Part shown: piece after piece, positions 1-7,312 of the stretch | Position numbering within the stretch: the first letter of the stretch is position 1 | Layout of the letters: every line of letters starts with the position of its first letter | From: Capsulimonas sp. | GTDB taxonomy: Bacteria; Armatimonadota; Armatimonadia; Armatimonadales; Capsulimonadaceae | NCBI GenBank assembly: GCA_025963815.1 | Contig: JAOQAA010000426.1 | Location: 1 to 10,238 of the forward strand | Length of the DNA: 10,238 bases | Reading direction: 5' to 3' | Made by a program: the position numbers and the translations under genes | Notes under the pieces: generated by a model | Told to the model about the DNA's origin: nothing | The model's input: only the letters and a program-made list of their open reading frames with translations | The model's database searches: none

Positions 1-2754
1 CACGAAGCACTGCGCACGGGGCTCAGGATCGGAACACTCGTTGTGCGTGGTGGCGTGAAAGGAAATCAGCTTTGTCGACGGGAGGTCGTACATCGAGATT
101 CTATTGTTGGCGACAACTAACCGCTCGCCGTTTGCAATGACGATATGGCTCGCAACGGACTCAAGATGCAGTTCCGGCTGAAGGGTCGCGGGCGGCAGCG
201 CCCAGAGCCTGGCTGTTCCATCCTGGCCTGCGGTGAAAATATGAGAGCTGTCCGCGCCAAACTGCGCCGCCACGAGCGGGCCGGCGTGACGCAAAGGAGC
301 GCAAATGGCTGCTCCCGTAACTGCGTCCCAAACGCGCGCCGCGCCGTCGTCACAGGCCGTTAAAATCCTGCGGCCGTCCGGACTGAACGAGACATGGGTG
401 ATAGGCCGTGTATGTATCAGAGGTGGTGTTACGGGCAGGCCCGTCGCTGCGTCCCAAACGCGTGCGACGCCATCCCCGCCGGCGGTGGCGATTCGATGCT
501 CGTCGGGACTCCAGGCAGCGTCCGAGGCGAACTGACCGTGCCGCATGAGCGCCGTCAATTGAGTCGTGGCGAACCTCGAAACGGCTTGGGAGGAGAAAAC
601 GCAGGCGCCGGGATTACTGGCTGTATTTCCAAACGCGCCTGCGACCAGCAGACGCTGGCCGTCGCGACTGTATGTCACTCGGCTTCCGACATAACACCCG
701 CCCAGCGCTCGCGATCCTAACACGGAAATCGTATCACATGTAGGAATGGAGATCTGCTGACCGAGAAAATTCCCCGCGATGACCGTGATACGCTTGCCGT
801 CCGGAGAAAAAACGACTCCGGAGAGATGGGCGCCCATAAACTCCTGTGCGGGGATCGCGAGGGTGGGGGCGGTGTTCTTACGGACATTCCAGACGTGGAT
901 GGAGCCGCCCCAGACCACGGCGATGCGGCGTCCGTCCTGACTCCACGCCGCTCGCGTGGTCTGGGTGCGTCCATCCGTCTGCGCCTGACGGTGTTCTTCC
1001 TTTGGGGCGAGCGGTCCCAATGTCCAAAGCAAACGACGTTCGTTCAGATCCCACACGCGCGCGCGCGCGTCCTCGCCACACGTCATCAATCGACTGCTGT
1101 CTGGACTGAAAACAGCGTCGGTGATTGCGCCGTCGTGAGCCATTGTCAGCGGCAGTTCAAAGCCTGTCGCCACATCCCAGACGTGCGCTCGCCCATCCAG
1201 GCTGGCGGCGGCGATACGCTTCTTATCCGGTGAATACGACGCCCAGCGCAGCGGGCCGCCGGGGCGCCATAAGTGCTGAATCTGGGGTGTGAGCGCCAGC
1301 GCGGCGGCGAAGCGCATTCTGTGCCGAGCCATTCGCGTCGGATCGTCATGATCCAGCGTCATTGCTTCCGCGAGGGGCGCCAATGCGGCGCTGGCGTCGC
1401 CGGCGTCCACCAGGCGAGTGGCGTCTTCCACATACGCGCGGCTCAGGCGCGCGCGCGCGAGCGTTTCCTCGTGAGCGGCCAGCTTGCTTTGCGCCACGGC
1501 GCGCGCGGTGGCGCGGCGCGCGACATCGGCGCGGTTGACGGCGACGCCAGCCAGCGCCGCGACCAGCAGCAGGATCGCGCCACCCGCCGCCGCCGTTCTC
1601 AGCGCGCCGCGCAGATACGCCTGTCGCTGCCGGTGCACTTCCTCCCCAGGCAGGCTGGAGTGTACCCACGCCTTATCGAATACGTCTCGGTAAATACGAT
1701 TACGAACGATCAGGCGATCGCCAGATCGCGCTACGATCCCGGACAGCAATAAGAGCGAACAAAGCGGATTGGCGGGATCGTCGCGCACGCGTCGGCCCTG
1801 CCGGATTTTCAAATAAAAGTCCAGCAGCGTCCCAACATCCGTTTCGCTTTGAAGCAGTCGATTGCGGACAAACGCCAGGTTATCGTCGGTTTCTTGTGCG
1901 GCGCGGCTCAAAAACAGATCGCGGCAGAGATCGTCCACGAACGCATCGTCAAAGCGCGCGTTCGCCGGCGCCGCCGCCATCCGTTCCGAAACGCTCCGGC
2001 ACAGCCGCTGCGTCATATAGGGATGTCCGTTGGTCCAGGACAGAACCCGACGGATGATGCGCTGGGCGCGTGTCTCGCTCCCCGTCAGTCCCTTTGTGAG
2101 CGGTTCTGACTCTTCCGAAGTAAAGTCGCGCAGTTCAATGCGTCGCCCAATATTGAACGGGCTGATGCGCGTATCCCGGACGAGATCCGTGGGCGCCGCC
2201 ACTCCTAGCAGACAGAAGGTCAGATGTCCAAACGCCGGGTCCTGTGGGCGGCGGTTGTAACACTCGCGAATGCCCGCGAAGAACTCATCAGCTGAGAACG
2301 GCAGGATGCGAACGGCGTCGATTTCGTCCACGAACAAGACTAGATCAGCGACGGAATCGGCCCCCGGGGGCGGCGTCAGCAGCACCTCGCGCAGGGCTTC
2401 GAGGAAGCGCTGCATCGGCCCCAGGTCTTTGTGTTCTTTCCAGAAGGCCAGCAGCTCCACCATCCGACCCGTCTGTGTGGCCGTCCGGCTCAGCAGGCCG
2501 CTGTACCATTGTTCGACGGTGAGATTTTGCCCTAGCGCCGTCAGATCCAGAACGGCCACGCGGCGCCCTTCTTCCCGAAGCCGCTGCGCCGTCCGCACCA
2601 TCAAGCTGGACTTGCCCATCTGCCGCGTATCGAGCACATAGCAGAACTCACCCGAACGCAGGCCGTCCAGGAGTTCGGCGTCCGCCCGGCGCACGACATA
2701 AGATTCGGCTGCCGGCGGCAATGTGCCGCCCGTGATGTAGAAGTTGTCGCTCAT
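1..2754 (-). CDS. AAA-like NTPase with transmembrane helix and WD40 propeller (3' end outside window)
   Basis: The minus-strand frame is open from ATG at 2754 to the window edge, giving 918 residues with no stop. Residues 1-360 form an AAA-like (AAA_35-type, STAND-related) NTPase. Walker A is DTRQMGKSS (42-50), Walker B is LFVDEID (140-146), and SPFNIGRR with DFTSEE follows near 198-215. A single hydrophobic helix lies at about 388-406. A helical stretch (about 410-490) then links to at least eight WD40-like blades from about 495 onward, with repeated FSPDGRRI and ARVWD motifs. By family knowledge such proteins are NTP-dependent signalling switches whose propeller binds partners or ligands. 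One helix suggests membrane anchoring, with the NTPase cytoplasmic and the side of the propeller unclear. The ligand is unknown. It lies downstream of a SARP-type regulator with a related NTPase domain and has its own putative promoter in the gap. No strong Shine-Dalgarno precedes the ATG. Confidence 0.92.
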   Translation of the reverse strand, partial: MSDNFYITGGTLPPAAESYVVRRADAELLDGLRSGEFCYVLDTRQMGKSSLMVRTAQRLREEGRRVAVLDLTALGQNLTVEQWYSGLLSRTATQTGRMVELLAFWKEHKDLGPMQRFLEALREVLLTPPPGADSVADLVLFVDEIDAVRILPFSADEFFAGIRECYNRRPQDPAFGHLTFCLLGVAAPTDLVRDTRISPFNIGRRIELRDFTSEESEPLTKGLTGSETRAQRIIRRVLSWTNGHPYMTQRLCRSVSERMAAAPANARFDDAFVDDLCRDLFLSRAAQETDDNLAFVRNRLLQSETDVGTLLDFYLKIRQGRRVRDDPANPLCSLLLLSGIVARSGDRLIVRNRIYRDVFDKAWVHSSLPGEEVHRQRQAYLRGALRTAAAGGAILLLVAALAGVAVNRADVARRATARAVAQSKLAAHEETLARARLSRAYVEDATRLVDAGDASAALAPLAEAMTLDHDDPTRMARHRMRFAAALALTPQIQHLWRPGGPLRWASYSPDKKRIAAASLDGRAHVWDVATGFELPLTMAHDGAITDAVFSPDSSRLMTCGEDARARVWDLNERRLLWTLGPLAPKEEHRQAQTDGRTQTTRAAWSQDGRRIAVVWGGSIHVWNVRKNTAPTLAIPAQEFMGAHLSGVVFSPDGKRITVIAGNFLGQQISIPTCDTISVLGSRALGGCYVGSRVTYSRDGQRLLVAGAFGNTASNPGACVFSSQAVSRFATTQLTALMRHGQFASDAAWSPDEHRIATAGGDGVARVWDAATGLPVTPPLIHTRPITHVSFSPDGRRILTACDDGAARVWDAVTGAAICAPLRHAGPLVAAQFGADSSHIFTAGQDGTARLWALPPATLQPELHLESVASHIVIANGERLVVANNRISMYDLPSTKLISFHATTHNECSDPEPRAQCFV
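321..462. repeat. 16-bp direct repeat from duplicated WD40 blades
   Basis: The sequence CTGCGTCCCAAACGCG occurs exactly at 321-336 and 447-462. The offset is 126 bp, or 42 codons, which is the size of one WD40 blade. On the coding strand both copies encode the ARVWDA end of a blade. Exact conservation at DNA level suggests fairly recent blade duplication or conversion. Confidence 0.85.
1056..1069. repeat. (CG)7 dinucleotide run inside the WD40 gene
   Basis: Seven uninterrupted CG units, preceded by CACA, make an 18-bp alternating purine-pyrimidine tract. It encodes part of an ARARVWDL blade motif on the minus strand. Such tracts can slip or adopt Z-form DNA, but in this GC-rich coding context it may simply reflect Arg/Ala codon use. 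Confidence 0.7.
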
Positions 2755-2802
2755 TTGGAAGCTGATTATCGCCTTCTGGGCAGTCGTTTCGCCGTTATGG
2801 AG

Positions 2803-2857
2803 ATTCTAACCGCCCAATCGTGACGACGGCGTGACGATTAGGACGCGAAACGTGACG
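2803..2857 (-). promoter_or_regulatory. putative SARP-type operator/promoter for the AAA-WD40 gene
   Basis: Three exact copies of the heptamer CGTGACG (CGTCACG on the transcribed strand) start at 2819, 2830 and 2851, spaced 11 and 21 bp, so on one face of the helix. Ten bases nearer the gene is TAGAAT (2808 down to 2803 on the minus strand), a 5/6 match to the -10 consensus. No good -35 exists; the repeats occupy that region. SARP-family activators are known to bind heptamer direct repeats at 11-bp or multiple spacing just upstream of the -10 box. The gene ending 24 bp away encodes such a regulator. Expected transcription start is about 40 nt before the ATG at 2754. An imperfect inverted repeat (AATCGT/ACGATT, 2816-2839) overlaps the sites. 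Confidence 0.5.
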
Positions 2858-2880
2858 GAACGCGTCATCGCCCATTCGGA

Positions 2881-4698
2881 TTACGCGCCCCCGAGGCGCC
2901 GGGCGAAGAAGGATCGGTAAAGAGGGCAGCGGAACTGGGCTTCCTGTGAGGATGGGCCGGAAAGAATGCCGGCGGCGCGCAGGCGAAAGAACGAATCCGG
3001 CGATGGGCGCCCTTGGCTCGCAAGTATGGCTCGGATGGCGTCTTCCTCGCCTGGCGCGCGTGCGAGGGACATCAGCAAACGGCGCAGGTGCTCGCCGAAT
3101 AAGCCGTCGTCACCGGCGGCGTCCGCTTCAATCTGTTCGACGCGGACGCCTTGCGCCGCCTGATCCAAGCCCAAACGCACCAGATACGGCTGACCGCTGA
3201 CCAGCGCGCCGAAGCGCGCCAGATCGGCTTCCGTCCATGGGCTGCCGTAGCGCTTGTTCAGCTCGGAGATTTGGTCTGAAGTAAAGTCCGCCAGCGCCAG
3301 CCGCGTGCCGACATTGAACGGAGACTGGTTCGGATCGGTGATGAAGAGATGCGCCTCTGTGGCGTAGGCGATGGCGAGCGTCAATCGGCACAGCGGGCTG
3401 CTGGGGTCCAGCGAACGTTCGTTATGCCAGGATCGAAACAATCCAAAGACTTCCCCGCCGAAGGGGCAGGAGAACAATCGGTCCACTTCGTCCAGCCCCC
3501 AGAGCAATGGCCCAGGGAGGGCGGGGAGGATGTGCAGGCGCAGAAACAGCTCCATGTTCATGTTCGGGCCGAAATCTTCGTCCCACACGGCGCGCGGCGA
3601 GACGGAAATCCCCAACTGCCGCGCAATGTCGGCGGCCAGCGCCCGGTAGAGCGCGTCGGGCGCGGCGAGCTGATCGGTGTTGAGCTTCTGGAAATCCGTG
3701 GTCACGACCGAAGCGCCGGCGCTGCGCGCCTGCTGAAGTCCACGCGCCAGCAGTGACGTTTTGCCGACCTGCCGCGCGCCCTTGACCAGCACGATGCTGT
3801 CGCCGCGTGTCAGGGCGGCATGGAACTCCGCGTCCGTCGCGCGCTCGATATAAAACGGGGATTGAATCGGCACGGCGCCGCCAGGCGCATCCAGTGTCAG
3901 CGTCACAGCCTCTTGCGCTGGCTCCCGAACGGGGGCGGAGCGCGGCGTCTCGATTTCCCGCGCCCGGCGCAGCTCTGCGGCCAGTTCCACCGTGTCCGTC
4001 TCCAGCGTCCGCCCTGCCCCCGTCGCCGCCTGTGACAACTTCTCCAGTACCCCAAGAGTCTCGGCGTGACGCCCGCCCACCGCCAGCACCCTGAGCAGAT
4101 CGCGTCCTGCCTCTTCGTCCCCGGGCCGCGAAGCGAGCAGCAGGCGGAGCCACTGTTCTGTCTCCTCCACGCGCCCGTCCCGACGCGCCCGCAGCGTCAG
4201 GCGCCGCAGTGCATTTTCGTACTGGAGCCGCCGCTGCGTCCGCGCCTCCACGGCCCAATTCTCTCTCCACCCATCCAGCAGCCCCCCCCCGTAAAGCGCC
4301 ACGGCGTCCCGCTCAGCCTGCGTGGCCGCATCGCCATCAATTCGAACCAATCGATCGAACGCGAGCATATCGCACTCAACCCCAGTCAAATCCAGCTGTA
4401 CAGCCGCCCGGCTTGGCCGCGTCAGCCGTTCCGCGTCCGGTCCCAGCGCCTGCCGCAGCGACCGCAGCGCCTGTCGAACGCTGGGAAAGTCGCCCTGTCC
4501 GTCCAAACTACCCTGCGCCTCGGCGGGCCAGAACTTCATTGCCAAATCCCGGGATGCAACAGGCTCCCCGGCATGCAGCGTCAAATAAGCCAGCAGCCGT
4601 TCGCCCTCGCGTAGATGCAGTCCGGGCAGGGGAACGCCGCCCTGTGTCGCTTCGAACTTACCGAAAAGCCGCAGTGTGAATGGAGAAAATTGGGTCAT
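2881..4698 (-). CDS. SARP-like transcriptional regulator: winged helix, BTAD and AAA-like NTPase
   Basis: This is a 605-residue protein from ATG at 4698. Residues about 5-105 are an OmpR/SARP-type winged helix (opening FTLRLFGKFEA, with SVRQALRSLRQALG at 73-86). Residues about 108-250 are a helical BTAD (bacterial transcriptional activator) domain. Residues about 280-600 are an AAA-like NTPase with Walker A GARQVGKTS (307-315), Walker B LLWGLDEVD (398-406) and SPFNVGTR/DFTSD (459-475). The family activates transcription by binding short direct repeats, with the NTPase acting as a nucleotide-dependent switch. The same NTPase type occurs in the downstream AAA-WD40 gene, so the two may interact. 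An in-frame ATG at 4779 would add 27 residues of no recognised family. Neither start has a clear Shine-Dalgarno; 4698 is preferred because the winged helix begins right after it. A G9 tract interrupts the BTAD-coding region. Confidence 0.92.
   Translation of the reverse strand: MTQFSPFTLRLFGKFEATQGGVPLPGLHLREGERLLAYLTLHAGEPVASRDLAMKFWPAEAQGSLDGQGDFPSVRQALRSLRQALGPDAERLTRPSRAAVQLDLTGVECDMLAFDRLVRIDGDAATQAERDAVALYGGGLLDGWRENWAVEARTQRRLQYENALRRLTLRARRDGRVEETEQWLRLLLASRPGDEEAGRDLLRVLAVGGRHAETLGVLEKLSQAATGAGRTLETDTVELAAELRRAREIETPRSAPVREPAQEAVTLTLDAPGGAVPIQSPFYIERATDAEFHAALTRGDSIVLVKGARQVGKTSLLARGLQQARSAGASVVTTDFQKLNTDQLAAPDALYRALAADIARQLGISVSPRAVWDEDFGPNMNMELFLRLHILPALPGPLLWGLDEVDRLFSCPFGGEVFGLFRSWHNERSLDPSSPLCRLTLAIAYATEAHLFITDPNQSPFNVGTRLALADFTSDQISELNKRYGSPWTEADLARFGALVSGQPYLVRLGLDQAAQGVRVEQIEADAAGDDGLFGEHLRRLLMSLARAPGEEDAIRAILASQGRPSPDSFFRLRAAGILSGPSSQEAQFRCPLYRSFFARRLGGA
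4282..4290. repeat. nine-base homopolymer (C9; G9 in coding sense) within the regulator gene
   Basis: The run encodes Gly137-Gly139 of the BTAD domain of the minus-strand regulator. Runs of G or C this long inside genes are known hotspots for slipped-strand frameshifting. A one-base change would remove the NTPase domain from the main frame. Whether it varies cannot be judged from one sequence. Confidence 0.8.
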
Positions 4699-4829
4699 TG
4701 AGGATTGCGTATGAAAATGGGAACCTGTAAACTTACTGTGCTCTGAAACTTCGACGCGCAAGAAGGATTTTCCTGCCATTTTAAGAAATTACGCTTACTT
4801 GTCAGCAGGAAGCGATTGGGGATGAAGAT

Positions 4830-5177
4830 ATGGGTGGAATGGAACGATCTCTGGTTTCGCCGGAAGAGATGAAGGCGCTGTGGCGCGTTGTACGTTCTGT
4901 TTATGTCATGCAGGCGATTGGCGCTTGCCTTGGCTTAGGATTCCTGCACCACTCCGACAAATTTTCCGATGTCTGGATTGGGGTCGCCCTGGGTACGATG
5001 ATTGGCTTTATCATAGGCCTTTGCTGGCATTTCTCGGATCCAGCTCGACGTAACGATGAACATCGTAATGCTCTGCTTTTAATGGGATGCGCGGCGGTTG
5101 TTCTGTGTGTCTCGGGGATTGCCTTGACCATGAATCCTCTTCCCCCTGGCTCCAGTTCACCCACGGGCGGAAAATAG
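4830..5177 (+). CDS. small three-helix membrane protein of unknown function
   Basis: This is a 115-residue protein. A short charged N-terminus (SPEEMKALWR) is followed by hydrophobic segments at about 23-40, 48-68 and 82-102, separated by charged loops (HHSDKFSD; SDPARRNDEHRN). A Pro/Ser/Gly tail, PPGSSSPTGGK, ends the protein. It is therefore probably an inner-membrane protein. I do not recognise a family. ATG at 4830 is chosen because GGGGA at 4818-4822 gives a good Shine-Dalgarno with 7-nt spacing; ATG at 4839 is an alternative. The gene diverges from the SARP-like regulator across a short intergenic region and lies 4 bp upstream of the next small ORF, so the plus-strand cluster 4830-5806 is probably one transcript. 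The surrounding base composition is more AT-rich than the flanking large genes. Confidence 0.8.
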   Translation: MGGMERSLVSPEEMKALWRVVRSVYVMQAIGACLGLGFLHHSDKFSDVWIGVALGTMIGFIIGLCWHFSDPARRNDEHRNALLLMGCAAVVLCVSGIALTMNPLPPGSSSPTGGK

Positions 5178-5181
5178 TTTA

Positions 5182-5373
5182 GTGCTAGGAAATACAATTA
5201 TTGTGCCGGAGATGTTCTGGGTTGAGCATCTAGACCTGGGTCGATTCATGGACGCCATCGTACTCAAAGCCAACGATCTGATCGACACGCAGCCAGATTT
5301 GCGGGAATTGCTTGTTGATGATGTGATCACGCGCATGCAGAAATATCAGCGGACACGTTTACCATATGGATGA
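5182..5373 (+). CDS. hypothetical 63-residue protein
   Basis: This frame begins at GTG 5182, 4 bp after the stop of the upstream membrane-protein gene. It encodes a soluble, acidic, mostly helical product with no signal peptide or membrane segment. The stretch LDLGRFMDAIVLKANDLI resembles an amphipathic helix. A shorter version from ATG 5212 (53 residues) is possible; that ATG has GGAG directly adjacent, which is too close for a normal ribosome-binding site. The stop overlaps the ATG of the next reading frame (ATGGATGA, 5366-5373), an arrangement typical of translational coupling and support for this being a real gene. No family recognised. Confidence 0.55.
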   Translation: MLGNTIIVPEMFWVEHLDLGRFMDAIVLKANDLIDTQPDLRELLVDDVITRMQKYQRTRLPYG

Positions 5374-5434
5374 TCTCACGCTGTGTATTTTCTCTATTGC
5401 GCAGGCCAAGCAATATCTATGGCGTTGTGAATAA
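5366..5434 (+). other. 22-codon ORF overlapping the previous stop; possible true N-terminus of the next gene
   Basis: ATG at 5366 overlaps the preceding stop by 8 nt and reads MDDLTLCIFSIAQAKQYLWR plus two more residues to TAA at 5432-5434. It lies in the same frame as the 5438-5806 ORF, only one sense codon (TCC) before that ORF's TTG. The simplest reading is one 146-codon gene (5366-5806) broken by a single nonsense codon. It could instead be an independent leader peptide. Confidence 0.45.
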
Positions 5435-5437
5435 TCC

Positions 5438-5806
5438 TTGCTGAATAAAGACTACAAAACACTGCTTCACTTTAGCGAAGATTGGTTTTCGCTTGGTGTG
5501 CTGACGGAAGCGGAATTGACGCAATACGGGATGCAGTACGAAGCGAGCATTGACAAGAACACTGAGCATTATCGTTACTGCGCATTTCGCCAATTTTTGA
5601 AGCGCGCGCCTCGCCCGATGGATGCTGCGCTAGTCACTGCTTTATACGAGCTTGGCGTAGCTGACTCTGATCGCGCGATGGGCGCCTCGATCATGACGCA
5701 TATTGTGGAGATGCCGGAATGCACGAACGAGGTTATGGAGAAGGCGCTGCATTCGGGCTGGACGCATCTGGCGAAGATTGTGGAGCGCAAACGATCAATG
5801 ACGTGA
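5438..5806 (+). CDS. hypothetical helical protein, possibly the 3' part of an interrupted gene
   Basis: The open frame from TTG 5438 gives 122 residues, LNKDYKTLLHFSEDWFSLG onward. It has no membrane segment and is rich in helix-forming stretches (MDAALVTALYELGVADSDRA; NEVMEKALHSGWTHLAKIV) that faintly recall HEAT-like helical pairs. No family is recognised. There is no Shine-Dalgarno before the TTG. The same frame continues upstream through a TAA at 5432-5434 to an ATG at 5366 coupled to the previous gene, so the annotated product may be the remnant of a longer protein or need stop readthrough. Composition (about 40-48% GC in the lines counted) is well below that of the neighbouring large genes. 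It converges on the membrane acetyltransferase-like gene. Confidence 0.6.
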   Translation: MLNKDYKTLLHFSEDWFSLGVLTEAELTQYGMQYEASIDKNTEHYRYCAFRQFLKRAPRPMDAALVTALYELGVADSDRAMGASIMTHIVEMPECTNEVMEKALHSGWTHLAKIVERKRSMT

Positions 5807-5825
5807 TTTCTGATTGATAGACCTC

Positions 5826-5842
5826 CATAAACGCAGTTTATG
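5826..5842. terminator. short symmetric hairpin between convergent genes
   Basis: CATAAAC-GCA-GTTTATG forms a perfect 7-bp stem with a 3-nt loop in the 65-bp gap between two converging genes. Its position suits a bidirectional terminator. It is AT-rich and lacks a U-tract on either side, so the call is tentative. Confidence 0.3.
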
Positions 5843-5871
5843 ACGTCGGGGATAGCTGCCAGATGTCTCGT

Positions 5872-7065
5872 TCAAACACGAAGAAAGATCTTGTTGCGGT
5901 AGAGATAGGCCAGCAGCAGCCAGCAGATGATGATGTAGATTGTGGTGTAGACGATGCCGCCGCCGATGGGGCCGTAGTGTGTGGTCGCGCTGTGGAGCAT
6001 CGCCTGCTGCAAGGGGACGCGCTTGCCGTCGGCGAGAGGCCACGTCCAGCTTTGCAGGATGTAGGCTTTGAAAAGAATCGGCGCGACATATGCCGTGATG
6101 GCGTTTGCGCCTAGCACTGTCAGCGGGATTGCGATGCGCCGCCAGCCCGCCACATCCAGCAGGGCATAAAAGAACGCCAGCGCCACGGCGCCGAATCCGC
6201 CGGTAAACAAGATATAGGAACTTGACCAGACGGCCTTGTTGAACGGCAGCCAGTGGCTCCAGAGGAATCCTATTGCTGCTAGCGCGCCGCCGCCGGCGAT
6301 CATCCACGTCAGTTTCCATGCGGGCGCGGTCTTCTTGCTGCGAAGCAGGTCGCCGATCCCCGTGCCGATGAGCGCGAGAGCGGCTGTCGGAATTACCGAC
6401 AGCAGACCGCTGAGATGGTAGGTCTGGAGGTAATGCTGGTTGACATACGTGATGACGTTGCAGTCCTCGGACGCAATGCCCGGGCCGCAGCCTGGCGTCG
6501 CTGCAAATTGCAGCAGCGCGCCGTGCCCGGCGAGCAGCGCCGTGATGAGCGCGGTACGCCCGATCAGCGGCAGCGGGTACGCGAGCGCCGCCACGAGATA
6601 GGCGATGCCGATCACTTGCAGAACGCCTAAATCCAAAATCGGCTGCTTGGCGATGCTGGAGTCGATCAAACAGCCCAGCAGGACCAGAATGATGGCGCGC
6701 CGCAGATTTTTGCCGGCGCGCGTCGCCCACGACCAGCCTTTGGCGCGGGACGATGCGTCCGAAAAGGGGATCGCGGCGCCGACGATGAGCAAGAACCAGG
6801 GAAAGACGAGATCGGCGAATTGCACGCCTTGATTCCAGTCGGCGTGTGTCAGCTGTTTCGGAGTGGCGGTGTCCAAAGCGATGTTGTTGACGAGCAGCAT
6901 CCCGAGGACCGTCAATCCACGAAAGGCGTCCAGGGACACAAGGCGTGGAGCCGCGGTGAGTACACGCTCTTCGGATGCTCTGGGGCCAGTCTCCGATGTC
7001 GCCCCAGAATCGACCACCAGCGGCGGAATCGGACCCTCTTTCGTGTTCTCTCGCTCGTTGTACAT
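5872..7065 (-). CDS. multi-pass acetyltransferase-like membrane protein (HGSNAT/DUF5009 type)
   Basis: This is a 397-residue protein with a hydrophilic N-terminal tail (1-40) and about ten hydrophobic segments. Family hallmarks are RLVSLDAFRGLTVLGMLLVN (41-60), ADLVFPWFLLIVGAAIPFS (84-102), and KAVWSSSYILFTGGFG (277-292), matching the bacterial relatives of heparan-alpha-glucosaminide N-acetyltransferase (COG4299/DUF5009). Relatives are thought to move acetyl groups from cytosolic acetyl-CoA across the membrane to sugars, but the bacterial substrate is unknown; no nearby glycan genes help. Length is normal for the family. The start at 7065 is preceded by GAGGGG only 2 nt away, a strong but closely spaced Shine-Dalgarno. 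A TATAAT box lies upstream. Transcribed divergently from the P450 gene. Confidence 0.88.
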   Translation of the reverse strand: MYNERENTKEGPIPPLVVDSGATSETGPRASEERVLTAAPRLVSLDAFRGLTVLGMLLVNNIALDTATPKQLTHADWNQGVQFADLVFPWFLLIVGAAIPFSDASSRAKGWSWATRAGKNLRRAIILVLLGCLIDSSIAKQPILDLGVLQVIGIAYLVAALAYPLPLIGRTALITALLAGHGALLQFAATPGCGPGIASEDCNVITYVNQHYLQTYHLSGLLSVIPTAALALIGTGIGDLLRSKKTAPAWKLTWMIAGGGALAAIGFLWSHWLPFNKAVWSSSYILFTGGFGAVALAFFYALLDVAGWRRIAIPLTVLGANAITAYVAPILFKAYILQSWTWPLADGKRVPLQQAMLHSATTHYGPIGGGIVYTTIYIIICWLLLAYLYRNKIFLRV

Positions 7066-7151
7066 GGCCCCTCGCTAGATCTACTATCGTCTCGGAGCTC
7101 TCTGGAGTTCCCGGCTGTGTCTCTCAATACTTTATTGTCGTGCTTCGTCTC

Positions 7152-7157
7152 ATTATA
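7152..7157 (-). promoter_or_regulatory. probable -10 box for the membrane acetyltransferase-like gene
   Basis: A perfect TATAAT lies on the minus strand (7157 down to 7152), 86 bp upstream of the ATG at 7065. At 17-18 bp spacing the -35 position reads CCAATA/CCCAAT, a poor match, so an activator may be needed. A palindrome CGTTCGAACG sits just upstream at 7187-7196. Confidence 0.4.
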
Positions 7158-7312
7158 AACCATCGTGCGTTTTATATTGGGCCGCGCGTTCGAACGGCTC
7201 TTCCCTATGGAGCTATAGACGCATTTTATTTCCGGATGTGACCTAACCTCCCCTTGCCGAATAAAAAGCGGCGAATGTCCGTATTTTCTCAAAAACTCTG
7301 CAAACTGCCAGG

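Noticed and set aside
1447-1459. Alternating GC run in the WD40 gene as a regulatory or structural element
   Set aside because: It encodes Ala/Arg codons in a helical region and is in keeping with local composition.
3422-4270. 282-codon alternative minus-strand frame beginning just after the G9 tract
   Set aside because: It looks like what slippage would read into, but its Ala/Arg/Gly-rich translation has no domain; I treat it as a shadow.
5795-6730. 311-codon minus-strand frame overlapping the acetyltransferase-like gene
   Set aside because: It is a different frame of the same strand with an Arg/His-rich translation and no membrane pattern; the 5872-7065 frame has the family signatures.
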